Assembly (NCBI GenBank): GCA_016169945.1
Contig: JADLSH010000379.1
Location: 2,136,001 to 2,200,000 of the forward strand
From: Trachythela sp. YZ-2020
Lineage: Eukaryota; Cnidaria; Anthozoa; Malacalcyonacea; Clavulariidae
Reading direction: 5' to 3'
Length of the DNA: 64,000 nucleotides
Shown here: positions 47,360 through 60,400 of the stretch, in pieces
How positions within the stretch are numbered: position 1 is the first letter of the stretch
Layout of the letters: the number at the start of each line of letters is the position of its first letter
Program-made: the position numbers and the translations under genes
The notes under the pieces: generated by a model
Databases searched by the model: none
Told to the model about the DNA's origin: nothing
Seen by the model: only the letters and a program-made list of their open reading frames with translations

Positions 47360-48105
47360 GTTCCATGGAATACGCTTGCAGATTAAGACTATCTCATATA
47401 CCTTTGCTTATATACAAAAGATCTCGCTTTTCATATATAAGTATACATGTGCCATAAACCTGACCACTATATTATACCTCCGAGTTAACGCGTTTATTCA
47501 AACTGCCGATGATCAATGTGCGCGGCATCATGTTATATACCCAAATCTCAGCTCTACAATTTCAGACGGGAGTTGTGTTAGTTGATGGAACAAGCTTGCA
47601 CTAGATTAAGCTATCAAACCTTATATACAAACGATCATGGCATTCCGGCAATGATAAACTTATGCATATGGCCATGGGCCATAAACCCGCACTATTATAC
47701 CTTGGTGAGTCAACGCGTTTATTCAAACTATTCAACATGCACATTGTTATATATACCCAAACTTCATTTGTACCTTTCAAAGTAGTAGTGTATCACCTGA
47801 CGGAAAAAGCTTGCACGTTAAGACTATCATACTCTTTCATGCCTATACAAAATGTCATGCTATATATTTGCGGGGTTTGCCTTGTTGGGACTTCGAGTCT
47901 GTTCGTGAATCCCTTATCTAACTTGCCTTTTGTTGTTTGTAATATCTTGTTTGTTTTAACGTATTGTTGTAAATTTTTAGCGAGTTTGATTAAAGCTTCT
48001 TCTTATTATTATTATTATTATTCTTATTATTCATAGTATATGTTGTATGTATGCGCCATACTGATTTAAACCACTATAATACCTCCGCGTTCTATAGGGT
48101 TGAGT
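47360..48105. repeat. degenerate ~220-bp tandem repeat, interrupted
   Basis: CTTGCAGATTAAGACTATC (47370), CTTGCACTAGATTAAGCTATC (47593) and CTTGCACGTTAAGACTATC (47811) mark three units that also share GCCATAAACC, CACTATTATACCT and ACGCGTTTATTCAAACT. The third appears split by an insertion at about 47870-48035 ending in a TTATT-rich tail, which looks like a retroposon. Confidence 0.7.
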
Positions 48106-48804
48106 ATCAAAATACGGAGTCACATTCATACACCCCCATAGAATTTGAAGAAATTAAAATAACGTTCCAACATACCTCAGGAGGGAAACCTTTTCTCGAT
48201 CCTGGTAAATCTTCTTCTTAGAACTTAATAGTGGACGATGGACCAGTCTTTACTACGGATTGTATTTCTAAGTTCCGCGTGTTACTTTGTTTGAATAGAA
48301 TGCCCGTTGAATGTTTGCTATCTGTATCCTTGCCCCTGTATGAAGCCGTGAACGATAGGGGTGTGCTCAACGACAAGAGAAAAACAAACAGCAGTGCAAT
48401 TAGATAGGAAATCGAAGTGTACACTAGCGCACAAATATTAGCCTATCCGAATACTCACTGTTGACCACAATCTCTCATTAAGTGGTCTAACTTCATTTGC
48501 ATTTAATTGTCAAGACCTTGTCAAAGCTAATAAACCTAACCACGGTGCTGAGAGTGCGATGATGCAGCGTTCTACGCTCCCCACGAGACTGTATTGTTGC
48601 CTTTGTTTTGCGTATCGTTAGCCTGAAGGTGGCCAGAGAATACAACAACACAATACAGGCATGAAATATTGCAAATTTGTTCAAATAATCCTGCATGGAA
48701 ACCAATTTGTTTCTCTAGGCAATCGTGATATAGGACTGAAACATTGGATACTATTTGAGAGTTGACTTAGCAACGATTCACAAACATATCGATGCGAGTT
48801 CACC

Positions 48805-49215
48805 TTCCCTCCCCTTAATCCATAAAGCTAATTTCATGAATTTCAACACATTGCAAAATGTATGGAGAAATCAGATTAGGAGACAATGTCATATAGTTTA
48901 GAACTGTTTAACGGATTAACGCAATAAAATCTAAATAATCATGTCATTCATACATCATACATTGTCTATTATAAATCGCTCCTCTTTCAAAAGCCTGATT
49001 TGAGCTTCGACACATTGCAAAGTTTATAACTTGAGAAATCAGATTATATAAAACAATGCATGCAACCATATATACAGAACGCTGCATTAAAGTCCAACTA
49101 ATGTATTCGGCATGCATGTGTACTTTATATTCCTCCCCTTTCATATAACTAATTTGAATTTAAACACATTGCAAAATTTATAAAGAATCAGCCGGATTAT
49201 GAAACAATGTACAAC
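48805..49215. repeat. degenerate ~160-bp tandem repeat, three copies
   Basis: CACATTGCAAAATGTAT near 48847, CACATTGCAAAGTTTAT near 49011 and CACATTGCAAAATTTAT near 49165 mark the units. Each is followed by GAGAAATCAGATTA or a variant and AACAATG. Confidence 0.7.
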
Positions 49216-49734
49216 TACATTTTAAAAATCAAATAACGCATTAACTCTGTATATATAGTGAATTGCCATTAACGCACTTAACTCCATCAACGCATTTACT
49301 CAGCAACGATATATTATAATTTTAAACGGATACACCAATGCACGTAACTGCAAATTATGAGTTCCGATAGGATCATAATTATATCAAAATCTAATCATTA
49401 GTGTTGTTCAGACCTTGAATGAACATCAAGATTTAAAAGATATTGACTATCTTTAAAGAATAGACCCGAAATTGAAAAGTATTGTAAACTTATTATCGTT
49501 TTGTCGTTTTGAGATAGCGGTTGCATATAAATGTTGTTTAATTTTGCATTCCGCAGATCTCGTGATTATAGAATTTTCGAGGTTTTGCAACGTGTCAGCC
49601 AGTCTATATTTATATATACACAGCTTTATAGAAAGTATAAGACCTTTTCGTGTGATGTGGTTATGGGTGAGAATGTTCTAGTAAAAAATCATATGCAATG
49701 TTCCTTTTACAAAATGATTTTCCTAAACTGTATT

Positions 49735-50060
49735 TAACAATGATCAATATAATGGAAGATTGTTTACAGTCATTATAAAGTCTCTATAAGAAACAAGGTT
49801 ATAGATTATAGTTTGACTAATCGATTGGCATCGTGTTCCGATGTGCAGTGTCCCTATTATTTTCTTAAACTAAATTAATAATATAATGGAAGATTGTCTA
49901 TACTTTAGTAAGCAAGGTTATGGTTTAAAATCCATTGTCAAAAATATATCAAATTTTGTATTTGAATTATCATTTTAATAGTGTTGAATTATATATACAT
50001 TAGACGATTGTATGGACTTTATTAGTAAGCAAGGTTATCTATTGAGATAGTTAATTATAT
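49735..50060. repeat. degenerate ~120-bp tandem repeat, three copies
   Basis: ATATAATGGAAGATTGT near 49748 and 49882, and ATACATTAGACGATTGT near 49995, are each followed by ACTTTA or ACAGT and AAGCAAGGTTAT or AAACAAGGTTAT. Confidence 0.6.
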
Positions 50061-52617
50061 ATTGAGACAGTTACATATATTTGCGAAGTTACATATTTTC
50101 CACAAGCACCCCATTGCACAATAACGTGAAGAAGAGAAGCGATTAAACGCAGAGTTCAAGTTGATTTTACACTTACTGGGAATCAAATTTCAGGAATATA
50201 TATTAATTAATTTGTAAATTGTACATTATACTGCGGGTGTGAGAACCCTATGAGGCCAATTTGATTTCACGAAAAACCTGACAGCTGAACCTTTGTTCGT
50301 ATAGAAATTTTATAGGAAAGCACAATTGCGAAATAAATAAACGGTGGTGTTTTTCAAAACAATGAAAGCACAATTATCGAAATTCATTAATTTTTAATGT
50401 TTTCCCTGCCTCTATATATTGTGTATTTAATATATGATTTTATAAGTGATTTCTTATAATAATATATATTCTAGAAAAGATGAAATGAAGAAAATTACCT
50501 TATTTATATATTATACCTTTGCCTATAAGCAAAACATTAATATTGCATACTTCTTATCGTGTTCTTTTAAGTTCTAACAATTTCTTGTCAGAATAAGATA
50601 TCCGGCATAAGAAGAGAAGTTTATATAAGATGAATTTTATACATTATATAGTTTATAATACAAAATCCACTCAAATTCAATGACTGCATGTAAGTTAAAA
50701 TATTTGAAAGAGGTTCGCATGCCGATTATACACTTATAGATCAACCTGTACTTTGTTAGAAGAAACTTCGATGAAGTGTGGACTAGTCTTATGGGGAACT
50801 AATCCGAGAATAATTAGTATTGAGGTATATTCTGCACCTATTTACCATGAAATTAGTTTAATCAAAGTTTTTGAATGAGAGGTGTATAAACTTCGTAAAC
50901 CCTTCGATAAAACTGAAGTCGGTAAATATGTGAAATTGAACCGCTATTGTACTGATAAATATATATAATGTCCGAGAATTCATTAAGATAATATATCCTT
51001 CATTATATATATATATACGGTAGATATTCACATTAGTAGCCACATGATTGAATCTCTATTTTTAATAATGTTAAATTTTATGCTTTTCAAGCCTAGGCGT
51101 GTTTCTTTGTTCCGAGGAATGCAAAGTGCGATGATCAAAACAAGGTCATCAGTTATATCCAGAAATGACATTGACATATGATAGATTACATTAAGACATG
51201 TTGAGGCAACGTTAGTCTTTGGACACGATTTAACAATGCTTTATATTTGACTGAGATATATCGATTTAGTCAAAAATGGTGTTCATGCCAGGTCGTTCAT
51301 AAACAAACTACATTTTTGTGTGATTGTTTGCAAACGATTTATCAAAACTCAAATAATTAAACCGTGAGAATCGTGTCTATATAAGTAGGTTTCACTAAGC
51401 ACTATATAGTACAGCAGATTATGGTCAACCGCCAGTTATCAGAAAGAGAAATTATGTATATATATGTTTTTCATTATATAGGTAGTATATTTGATGCCAA
51501 ATATAAATACAGACTGAGACTATAGTATAGTTTAATCTTGCTTCTAATACTAGTATCAATATACCTCTGAAGGTGACCACCATCGAAAATCCACCCATTG
51601 AAAATATTTGTCTTATCTATCTCTTAGCTTTATATTGTCTCTCAAAAGTATCTTAAAAGGTCAATGTCGTGCCTAAACTAGGCTATAATGGGTTTTAAAA
51701 ACAACTCACAGTGTGTGGTGTTTACGCGATTCAATCTACAAACGCGGGGTGTGCCAGTGGGCTACAAAAGAACAGCGTGAAAACAGTTTCGCATCCTTGA
51801 CTCTGTTTTAAAACGTTTTATTGAAGTGAAATGTAGTGCGTCCTCTTGCCCCACCCCCATTATTGAGCACGATCAATAACACAGCACTTTTTAAGGTATA
51901 GGTGCGCTCACATGCAGCTGTTAACAGCGAGCTATTTGGTTTATCGTGAAACAATGGTAGCACACTGTTCCGGTAAAGTTTATACAGATTGGTTCCATGC
52001 TGTTGTACAAAAACATCACTATAGTCGTTTCGTGAACACATCAATATTGGCTTAGCACGCCTGATGATATATAATTACAATGTTTCTTAAAAGGTCACGC
52101 TGATAGCACACATTTAAAATGCAAACATTCAATTGTTTCAAGCAGTTTTGCGAAGTGGAATTCAATTATAAATATATCAGACCTTAAAATATCGAAAAAT
52201 CTTTATAAAAAATCAAAGTCCCTTTCTTTGTGAGAGAGCTAGGTACTTGATGAACTCTTAGACTAGTTACAAATGACAATTTAATTGACAATTAAGATTT
52301 GGATTCGAAACTACACTTAGCCTCAGTTGATATAGCTACACTGCTATGTTGCATGCATGCTTTTGTGTCTGAAATTTCTGAAAAGACTAGCAATTCCTGG
52401 GCGTTATAAAGTAGCCATAAGTTTTCCTGACCAAAAAGCATGCATGACCAACTGAGTTTTTGCACTAATTGCGTGCTAGGTCGATCAAAGATAGATTTAT
52501 GCTCTTTATCTCAAGTATAAGAGCACGATAAGTGCAGGCGATTATTATACTTTCTAGTGTGTCACTAAAAAGAGAAATACATTAGGACATGTGATTTATA
52601 CAAGAATTAAGAATTAG

Positions 52618-53368
52618 GGACCGGTCATAAAGTAACTGTTAGAGGAGGGTAGAGGGAAAAATTTCTTTTCGCCGCGAGATATTTCCATGGCCCATCGTCC
52701 GTAACTCGACAAAATTTCATGGCCCATCACAAATTATTGAAAATGTTTCATGCCCATGCACCCTGTTCATACAGTATTACAATATCTATAGAGTATGTTA
52801 TGTTGAACTGAGCATCAGTGGCGTAGCCAGGGTGTTGACTCTGGGGGGAGGGCAAACCAAACACAGATAAACGGAGAAATAAGGGGTCTAGAACAGTATT
52901 TCTCGCATTCTGAGACCGGTTATGAAAAATCCGTTATTATCGTTATTCCACACATTGCCCCCCCCCCCACCTGCTTTCTGCCCGGACTTAAACTTTTTTT
53001 CAGGAGGAGAGTTTGGCGATCCGATCGAGGGGGGAGGGAATGGCAATGCCACTGCATCACATCTTACATACTTACAGGTAATGGTGATTGTCAGGTTTGG
53101 CATTTATAGCCGCAAGATAAAATAAGCAAGTGAAATTCTGGTGAAATGTAGAATGTCAGTCGTCGGTTGTGTGAGTTCAAAATATTATAAGTTTAGCTTC
53201 TTTTCTAAATTTCATTATTGTATTACAGAAATTTTGTTTGATATGCCCATCTAGACTATCATTATAGAAATGGTTGATCCACCAAAATTGACTGGAAAAA
53301 TTTGGACCAGTAATCCATATTCCTTCTTGGTCCAATGCCTCTCCTAGCAGTTACTTTATGACCAGTAA
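52618..53368. repeat. inverted-repeat transposon carrying a nested element
   Basis: GGTCATAAAGTAACTG (52623-52638) is exactly mirrored by CAGTTACTTTATGACC (53348-53363), with similarity extending to about 30 bp. Nested at 52816-53054 is a second element with ends CAGTGGCGTAGCC and GGCAATGCCACTG. No transposase is seen. Confidence 0.75.
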
Positions 53369-53475
53369 CTAAACTAAACTAAACTAAATTAACTTTTATA
53401 CTGGAAAGCTCTGATCAGTTAGGACTGTTCTTCCTGTAGAGGTTCAGCAAGACCAAGGGTCCTTCTTATTGTCTA
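53365..53475. repeat. SINE-family fragment
   Basis: ACTAAACTAAACTAAATTAAC and TATACTGGAAAGCTCTGATC match the tail region of the 30100 family in reverse orientation. Confidence 0.5.
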
Positions 53476-54238
53476 TTGCCAGTATTGGTCCAGAGCAGGG
53501 CTCGCAAAATCGGCGTCCCTGGGCAGCTAAAATTTCTGTCGGGTAACCAAAATCGCTTGACTTATGTCCCAATGGGCAACCAGAAATTAGGCTATGACCA
53601 GAATTAAAAACATACTTTTACAAGTTAATAAAGCCATGTGAAAAGTTGATTTGTTAAATGTATTTAAATTTAACAAAACATTGTTGTTATCAAAGGGTTT
53701 AATTGATGGGCGATAAAATATATTTCCCTGCACGCCATTTCCGTGAGCGCGTGTGTTAATCGTGAGGGGTAAATTCAATTCATCATGCAACTCACGAGAT
53801 AAAACATGGCCGCAGCTTCCAGGTCGCCATACATCAGTTGTGGTTCATTTTTAACTTAATTGAGGTGAGCAAGCCAAGCTAAGTAGCTCAAGCACCTTGT
53901 AACCGCGGCATCTTGCATGTGCACAAACACTTTCAACTATATAGTCTACATAATGCATGGTATTAATGGCAGACCTTTTATGGCTCTCAGCACTGGTGAT
54001 TATGTCAAATAGATAGAGTCGGGCTATTTAAAATGTCTTAACATATGGTTTTCAACAGCGTGACAATGTGCGGATTGAAGTATATATTACTTTTATCTCA
54101 TAGGTATTTATAAATACAGACACAGATATGGCCTATCATATGAAATGATAAACTGAAATACTTGGATCATTCGATGACCTTTTAAAGAGCTGCAGTCGAG
54201 GTCTTGGAATGCATTATCCGAGAGCTTAGAATGCTTCC

Positions 54239-54675
54239 CAGTGTGACCAGACATGGTAATTTAAATTACTTTTGGTAATTTTTCGCAATTTTAAGCACTT
54301 TTTAGTAATTAGAAATTTTTAGTAATTACTATAGTAATTTTTTTGAAAATTTGCTAGGAATATTTACTCCTGTTTTCCAATAACTTTCAATTCATATGGA
54401 GATATTTCACTATATTTAACACCAGATTGTAAACTCCCACATTTTCATTCTCACACAATTTGTGAAAAGAGTGCTATTTCGAAAGCTAGTGTGTTCAAAA
54501 TAAACCTTCATGCAGCCCATATGAGAATAACCCAGAAATTTTGTATCTATTTTGTATCTTTTGGAGGGGGGGGACAAGTTATGATTGCAATTATGGTTTT
54601 AGTAATTTTTAGTCAGATTTAGTAATTTTTGGCTCTTGGTTTGGTAATCACCTCTCAAAAAACCTGGTCACACTG
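54239..54675. repeat. hAT-like MITE, TIR CAGTGTGACCAG
   Basis: CAGTGTGACCAG at 54239 and CTGGTCACACTG to 54675 are perfect inverted repeats. The interior repeats TAGTAATTTTTAGT-like words. Flanks ATGCTTCC and AATTGCTTTCC are similar but not identical. Confidence 0.7.
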
Positions 54676-57453
54676 AATTGCTTTCCTTCCAGTTTGTCGG
54701 CAATAACACGCACTGTGTAGATCGCGCAACCAGAGTTTCAAAAACCAGTCAGACTAGCAGTACTGCAATGGTCAACTGGCAAACCTACCCAGGCAAAAGC
54801 CTGCATGTCGGAAAATTTCCAGATATTTTGCAACTCTGCGCGCATCTTGAAATGGAACAAAACTAGAAGACCTTTTCGCGCGGATTATTTTTCGCTCAGA
54901 TTTAATTTGCGCGCCTGCATGTGGTCTGTGCGAATTCTAATACTGCGCGAATATCAATACATGTAAGGTACAGCATTTAGCAAAGCTTTCAAATCGTAAT
55001 CTTTATTTGTACTGATGAAGTCAAGATCCTTACGGATAGAAATCTCTGCTTAGTAAATATGAAACGTGTTTTGCGCAAAAACAAATCAATTAGTTTTTTC
55101 TAAATCCCCAGTTTGAGTGATCAGTTTGAGGTGAGCGACTTCTTAATTGTATCTAAAGAATTTAGATATCTTGACGCGTTTTTTATGAACTGCTGGCTAA
55201 ATGTCCCCTATAATTGATTGTCGTATATAGCATGGGCCAGCCCACTAAGCCGTATACCGCCTATATTACACTCATCAGTACCGCCCTCTGGGTTTATATA
55301 GTCAATGATCTTGATAGGCATGTACTATAGAGTTATTACTCTCATGAGAACAAACCATTGATATATACAGATCAGTGGGACAAACTCAGCCTAACTGAGC
55401 ACTGCGCGTGCGCAAGCCATAGGACCCTCAAGGGCACGATGGAACGGGCATACGGATAAGGGAAGCCATAGGCATACGGACACCCCTTTTCCCGTCAAAG
55501 GACATTTCCACTTACATATAAAATCTGATCTTTGACAGAATATAATACTTAAGTCTCAAATCGTAAGGAATGATTTATAGTTCATTTTTTGATTGCCCAA
55601 AAAGGGAAAAAGTCACCTTGAGAATTCCCTAATCTGATTATTCATATAATGAAAACTTTGCTTTTTCCGTTTCTCCTTGATATCATTATAAAAAGCAAGG
55701 CGAGTCAATATACTTTTAGTTTTTTATTGCCCAAAGTGACGAATGATAAAACCAAGAGAGATTGATGACATACGCAGGAAAAGCATTGCATTCTTTTCAG
55801 TCTGAATTGTCGTATCTATATCATTCTGTCGCCCTTGTATGATATTTATATCTCACTCTCGTATATTGTTGCCACTTGAGGCAAGAGTGCTTGAAAACTA
55901 TAGTTGAGAATTGTTATATATACCGTAATAAAATACCATAACAACGCAATATAGGTAATATAGGTTGTTCAATAGCGATCTAAAGGCCATCTTACACGAT
56001 CGAGGCAATTCAAAGACATGAAAGAAATGAATGAGAATGGAAAATATCAGAAAAGTGAGAAGCAGACAGAGTCTATGCTCAGTCACTGTGCTCACTGATT
56101 TACTGTTAATATTTTTAACATAACATCGAATTCAAATATTTCGCTGCAATTTTCTTTAAATGCAGTTATTTAAAGAAAACGCCCCCCAAAACGTAACCTT
56201 CAACATCATAAAGACCCAATTAGAAACTGCATTTTTACAACAGAGTTGACTTAATTTTACTCGAGAATACTGACGTGGAAATAGAACGCACAATGCCTGG
56301 CAGAGCAAAAGTTAGGAGGTTTTGCGCAGTCGTGTTTGGCTATGCCATCTTACATTTGAGTATATTGCTTTAAGAGGAAAATATATCTCTGGGTTTTGCA
56401 ATGTTGATTTCTTTTATTGACAATTTTTGTATCGTTTATTATACGTTTTTTAGACAGGATGTTTCGGACCAACTCGGACCGAATTAAGTAGTGTAATTTC
56501 ACAATTTGGGACCGACTTTTTTGGAAAATTCACAAATGATGGGGGGTGTCACCCCCCCCCCCCACACCCCACACACCCATAATGTGCGCCCCCTGATAAG
56601 AATGTTCCAAGAAAAAACATCTCGTAACATCTCGTTTCTATGTCCCCAGACAATGAAATGGCCAATGAAATATGTGATGAAATTTTTAGATAAGAATATG
56701 TTGTCTAGAACTTTTTACTCCTTCACACTATGAAATATACTAGTTACTGTCTCGAATTCTATAATTATTTTTACAGTAAAGAAAATCAAGAATAATAAGA
56801 ATTATTGAAATATACATTGAAAAATTAGCATTTAGAGCGACATGTTTTTGCCCATCCACAGGTCAGCATTATTTTCTCTGTCAACGCTTTCTTCATATTA
56901 AAACTGCAAGAATTAAACAGAAAAATCTAATCTGGCAAAAGCATTGATTGATCCTAATAATAATAACTCACACTTCTCACTACTTCAAGTGTTAGAGCAA
57001 TATTTTCTACTTGTACCGCGTCTATTTTTTTCATAACCCGGGTGTAAATAGCCGAGCGGAATTAGTACCCTAACCCCGGAAAACTGGGATGAATAATTAG
57101 AAATTTCATCAATTAGAAAATTAAATAGATAATTAGAAAATTTTACATGTAACAAGGACTATTTTTTAAATCCCAAAATGTCATATGGTTGAAGCTTGTG
57201 AATATTATGCTTGATATATTTGTAAACGAAAGATGAGAACGAAATGTATCCAAATTTGGCAAAGTAATTAATAGCAAAGCCAACAAAACATTAACATATT
57301 GTCAAGGCAACGGCTTAAATGCTTAAACTTCATACAGGGATGTAGCATTAAGCACACACTGCGATGTAAACATAGTGTATCGCTATCATAAACAAAATGT
57401 TGTGTACTTTTAAAGAATAATTTAACCCAGGCTAGAAGCCCTTCTGTTTGAGA

Positions 57454-60400
57454 ATGAAAGATATCAATTTAGAAGCTGAACAAAGTCAAGGTGAGATTCG
57501 TGTTTGCTTAGAACCTAATCTGGCAAATTATAATCACACTAAGCTGTGTAAACTCAAATACAAAATGCTTTTCATATATATAAAAGTATATGAAAATATG
57601 TAGAATTAGTGATGGTGCCATTTGATAAATGATATTTCCCTGGCTATTTATATATCATGTTGGGAAGGCCTCATAATGCACACTCGCCCAAACTGGCCCA
57701 TATGAAAGCATAGTATTTATGATCACTTTCTTGTACCCCTTGGAAAAGTCGTTCAATATATGCAGATTTTACACCCATGATAAATTTGTCCACGCACCAC
57801 AGATTTATTCTGATAATTCCGCAGGTACATTAGGCAGCACTAATACACATTGTATGGTTGACGTTAAAATTAAATTATTCTTTTTTTCCATCTTGCTAGT
57901 GGTGTTTGTCAGTGCGGCAACATTAGAAGACAGATTGCTGTATGATGATGTATTTGTCGACTATTTTAATGTTTTCTTGCAACTAAAGGTAGGCATATTA
58001 GGGAGCATTGCTGCGCTTAATGGGTTCCCAAGAGAAATACAATAGATGAGGTAGATAATCTCGTCAACCCATTTAATGCCAACATAAGCGGATTTCTGGG
58101 TGTGGAAAGGCCCAAAATATTGCACCCCCAAAAAAGTTTCAGACCCACCACCTAAGAATTTAAAAATTTAAGTGCTCATTTAAGATTAAATTGGGGAGTC
58201 TTGATGAGAATAAAAAAGTTTGACTAAATAAGACTAAAAAAGCAATTTTGAACATTATTTGAAATAAATAAAAAAAAAAATCTTTTTCCCAGCCACCCAT
58301 ACCCCCGCCTAGCCCCCCATTGCCTGCAGCTTGCAGCTTGCTTCTGCTGCCTGTAGCTCCTGTGCCCCTCTCGCCCCTAAATTTTTGCTTTTCCTAAATT
58401 TTCAGGCACAATCAAAGAGCAAAATCCCTCTATGTATTTCCCACTTTGGCAAGTAAATTTTTTTGCATTAATTTTACAAATTTCCCAATTTTACTCTGGC
58501 CAATTGTGAGACAATCATATGCAAGGGGTGATCTAATTTTAATCACCTCTTATCAACACTTTCACTTTGATAAGTAAAAGCTTCTGGCATTAAACGAATC
58601 AATTAAGTAACAATTAAAGCAGGGCTCGAAATAGCGGCCTGCCAATGGCCAAAAGCAGGCCATATTTGAGAGATGGCAGGCAAAAAAATGTTTAACTGCC
58701 AAGTCAAAATAAAATGGCAGGCAAAATTAATCTATAGATATGTTTCATTTCATTTGCGACCTCACCATTTTGATAGTTCAAGAATAAAAATGGCAGGCCA
58801 AAATCTATTTGACCTGCCCAAAAAAATTAGACTGTCAGACCATATTTTTTCTCTATTTCGAACCCTGAATTAAAGTAGGACACATTAGAGTGCATTACAT
58901 TTTAATGGTTAAAATTGTATTTTTCTAGGCATTTGGAACTGCAATAAGGTATGAACGACTGGATGGGTACTATCTGGAAACACCAGCTGGTGATGTTTCA
59001 AGTGATTCAGAATTACAGCAACTAGTTGATGAACAAGGGAAATTTCTTCAACAAAGTGCTATCTCTCTCTGGATAAAAGAACACAGATTGCCTTTCTTTT
59101 TGAGGTATTAAAATCTATATAGAATTGATTCTGCATAGACCTGTATCTATCCCATTGTTAGGAATATTTCAACAGCATTGATGGTCATTTACCAAAATTT
59201 CCATTGCTGTGGTAGGACACTGATGCACTGTGCACTCTTCAATCCCTTATCATCATCAAAACCATCATCATCAACACCTTAATTATCGTCATCAAAACCA
59301 TCATCATCAAGACCATCATCATCAACACCTTAATTATCATCATCAAAACCATCATCATCAAAACCATCATCATCATCATCATCAAAACCATCATCATCAA
59401 CACCTTAATTATCATCATCAAAACCATCATCATCAAGACCATCATCATCAACACCTTAATTATCATCATCAAAACCATCATCATCAAAACCATCATCATC
59501 AACACCTTAATTATCATCATCAAAATCATCATCATCAACATCATCACCACCACCATGGCACCACCATAACCACTGCCACATCACAATCACCACCACTATC
59601 ACTACCACCATCACTACCATATCATGCCAGACAAGCACTTTGAAGGCTTGAGGTTATAGATCCCTGCAGAGATGGATCCAGGTTGATCTGGCAAGGAAGA
59701 GTGCTCAGCAGGTGCTCAGTCTGTGCATCATTCACTGAGGGACCTACTGTACAAGAACTGGGCAGAACTGGTGGTAAGGGTGGGGTACATCTAATTGATA
59801 GTTTCTAGCTTCAGTGAGAGAGGCCACCAAATGCTCAAAATATGTACTATAGCTATTGGATTTGGTGGGGTCAAAAAATTGGATTTGATAAAGAAACTGG
59901 CACCCCCTGCTTCATGCCATTTAGCAAAGGGCAAGGGGGGTTCAACCTTTCTGCCCCCATTCAGTCCATCCCAGGGTTATCCCTGCCCAGAGCGTTCTTA
60001 CTTCAAGATTGCGTTCATCTTTAGGAGTCGTTTATTTCTGGAATATAAACTATGCAAGTTACTTCTACGGAAGCTCTCAGATACAAGCCGAGTGCAACCA
60101 AGTCGTTTAGAGCTGCGAGGTTACAGTAGTTTGTCTAGTCCTTTGGTGCTACCAGAATCCTCAGAAGAATGGAATGACAGTCCAGTGGATTGTGCAAGTC
60201 AGGCGTCATGGCCAGGGAGAGCGCAAGAGCGGCATTATCATCGTCCCCTGGGCAGTGCTTCTAGCTTGCCAGCCATGTTGTCCATCGCCCTTGAAACAAG
60301 ATTGAAACTACTTGAAGGACCTCCTGCAAAGAGAATGTCAAGTGGTGATGATGATGGTCATTTTAGAGATGACACTCTACCACGTACGTAAAATTTTAGA

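Larger units (their letters stand above)
38547..57453. other. 19-kb region without a convincing gene, upstream of Six3/6
   Basis: Two genes point away from this region (Six3/6 leftward, RGS22-like rightward). ORFs here (for example 40359-40703 and 45355-45732) have no recognisable domain or splice context. The sequence is AT-rich with several degenerate tandem duplications (47.3-50.1 kb) and inverted-repeat elements (52.6-54.7 kb). Developmental enhancers of Six3/6 are an obvious but unproven possibility. Confidence 0.55.

Noticed and set aside
53496..53580. CAGGGCTCGCAAAATCGG considered as a full hAT-like MITE.
   Set aside because: Only one end is visible; no matching right end or target duplication found.
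59230..59643. Long His/Gln-rich and Met-rich ORFs on both strands.
   Set aside because: They arise from the ATC minisatellite in an intron of the RGS22-like gene.
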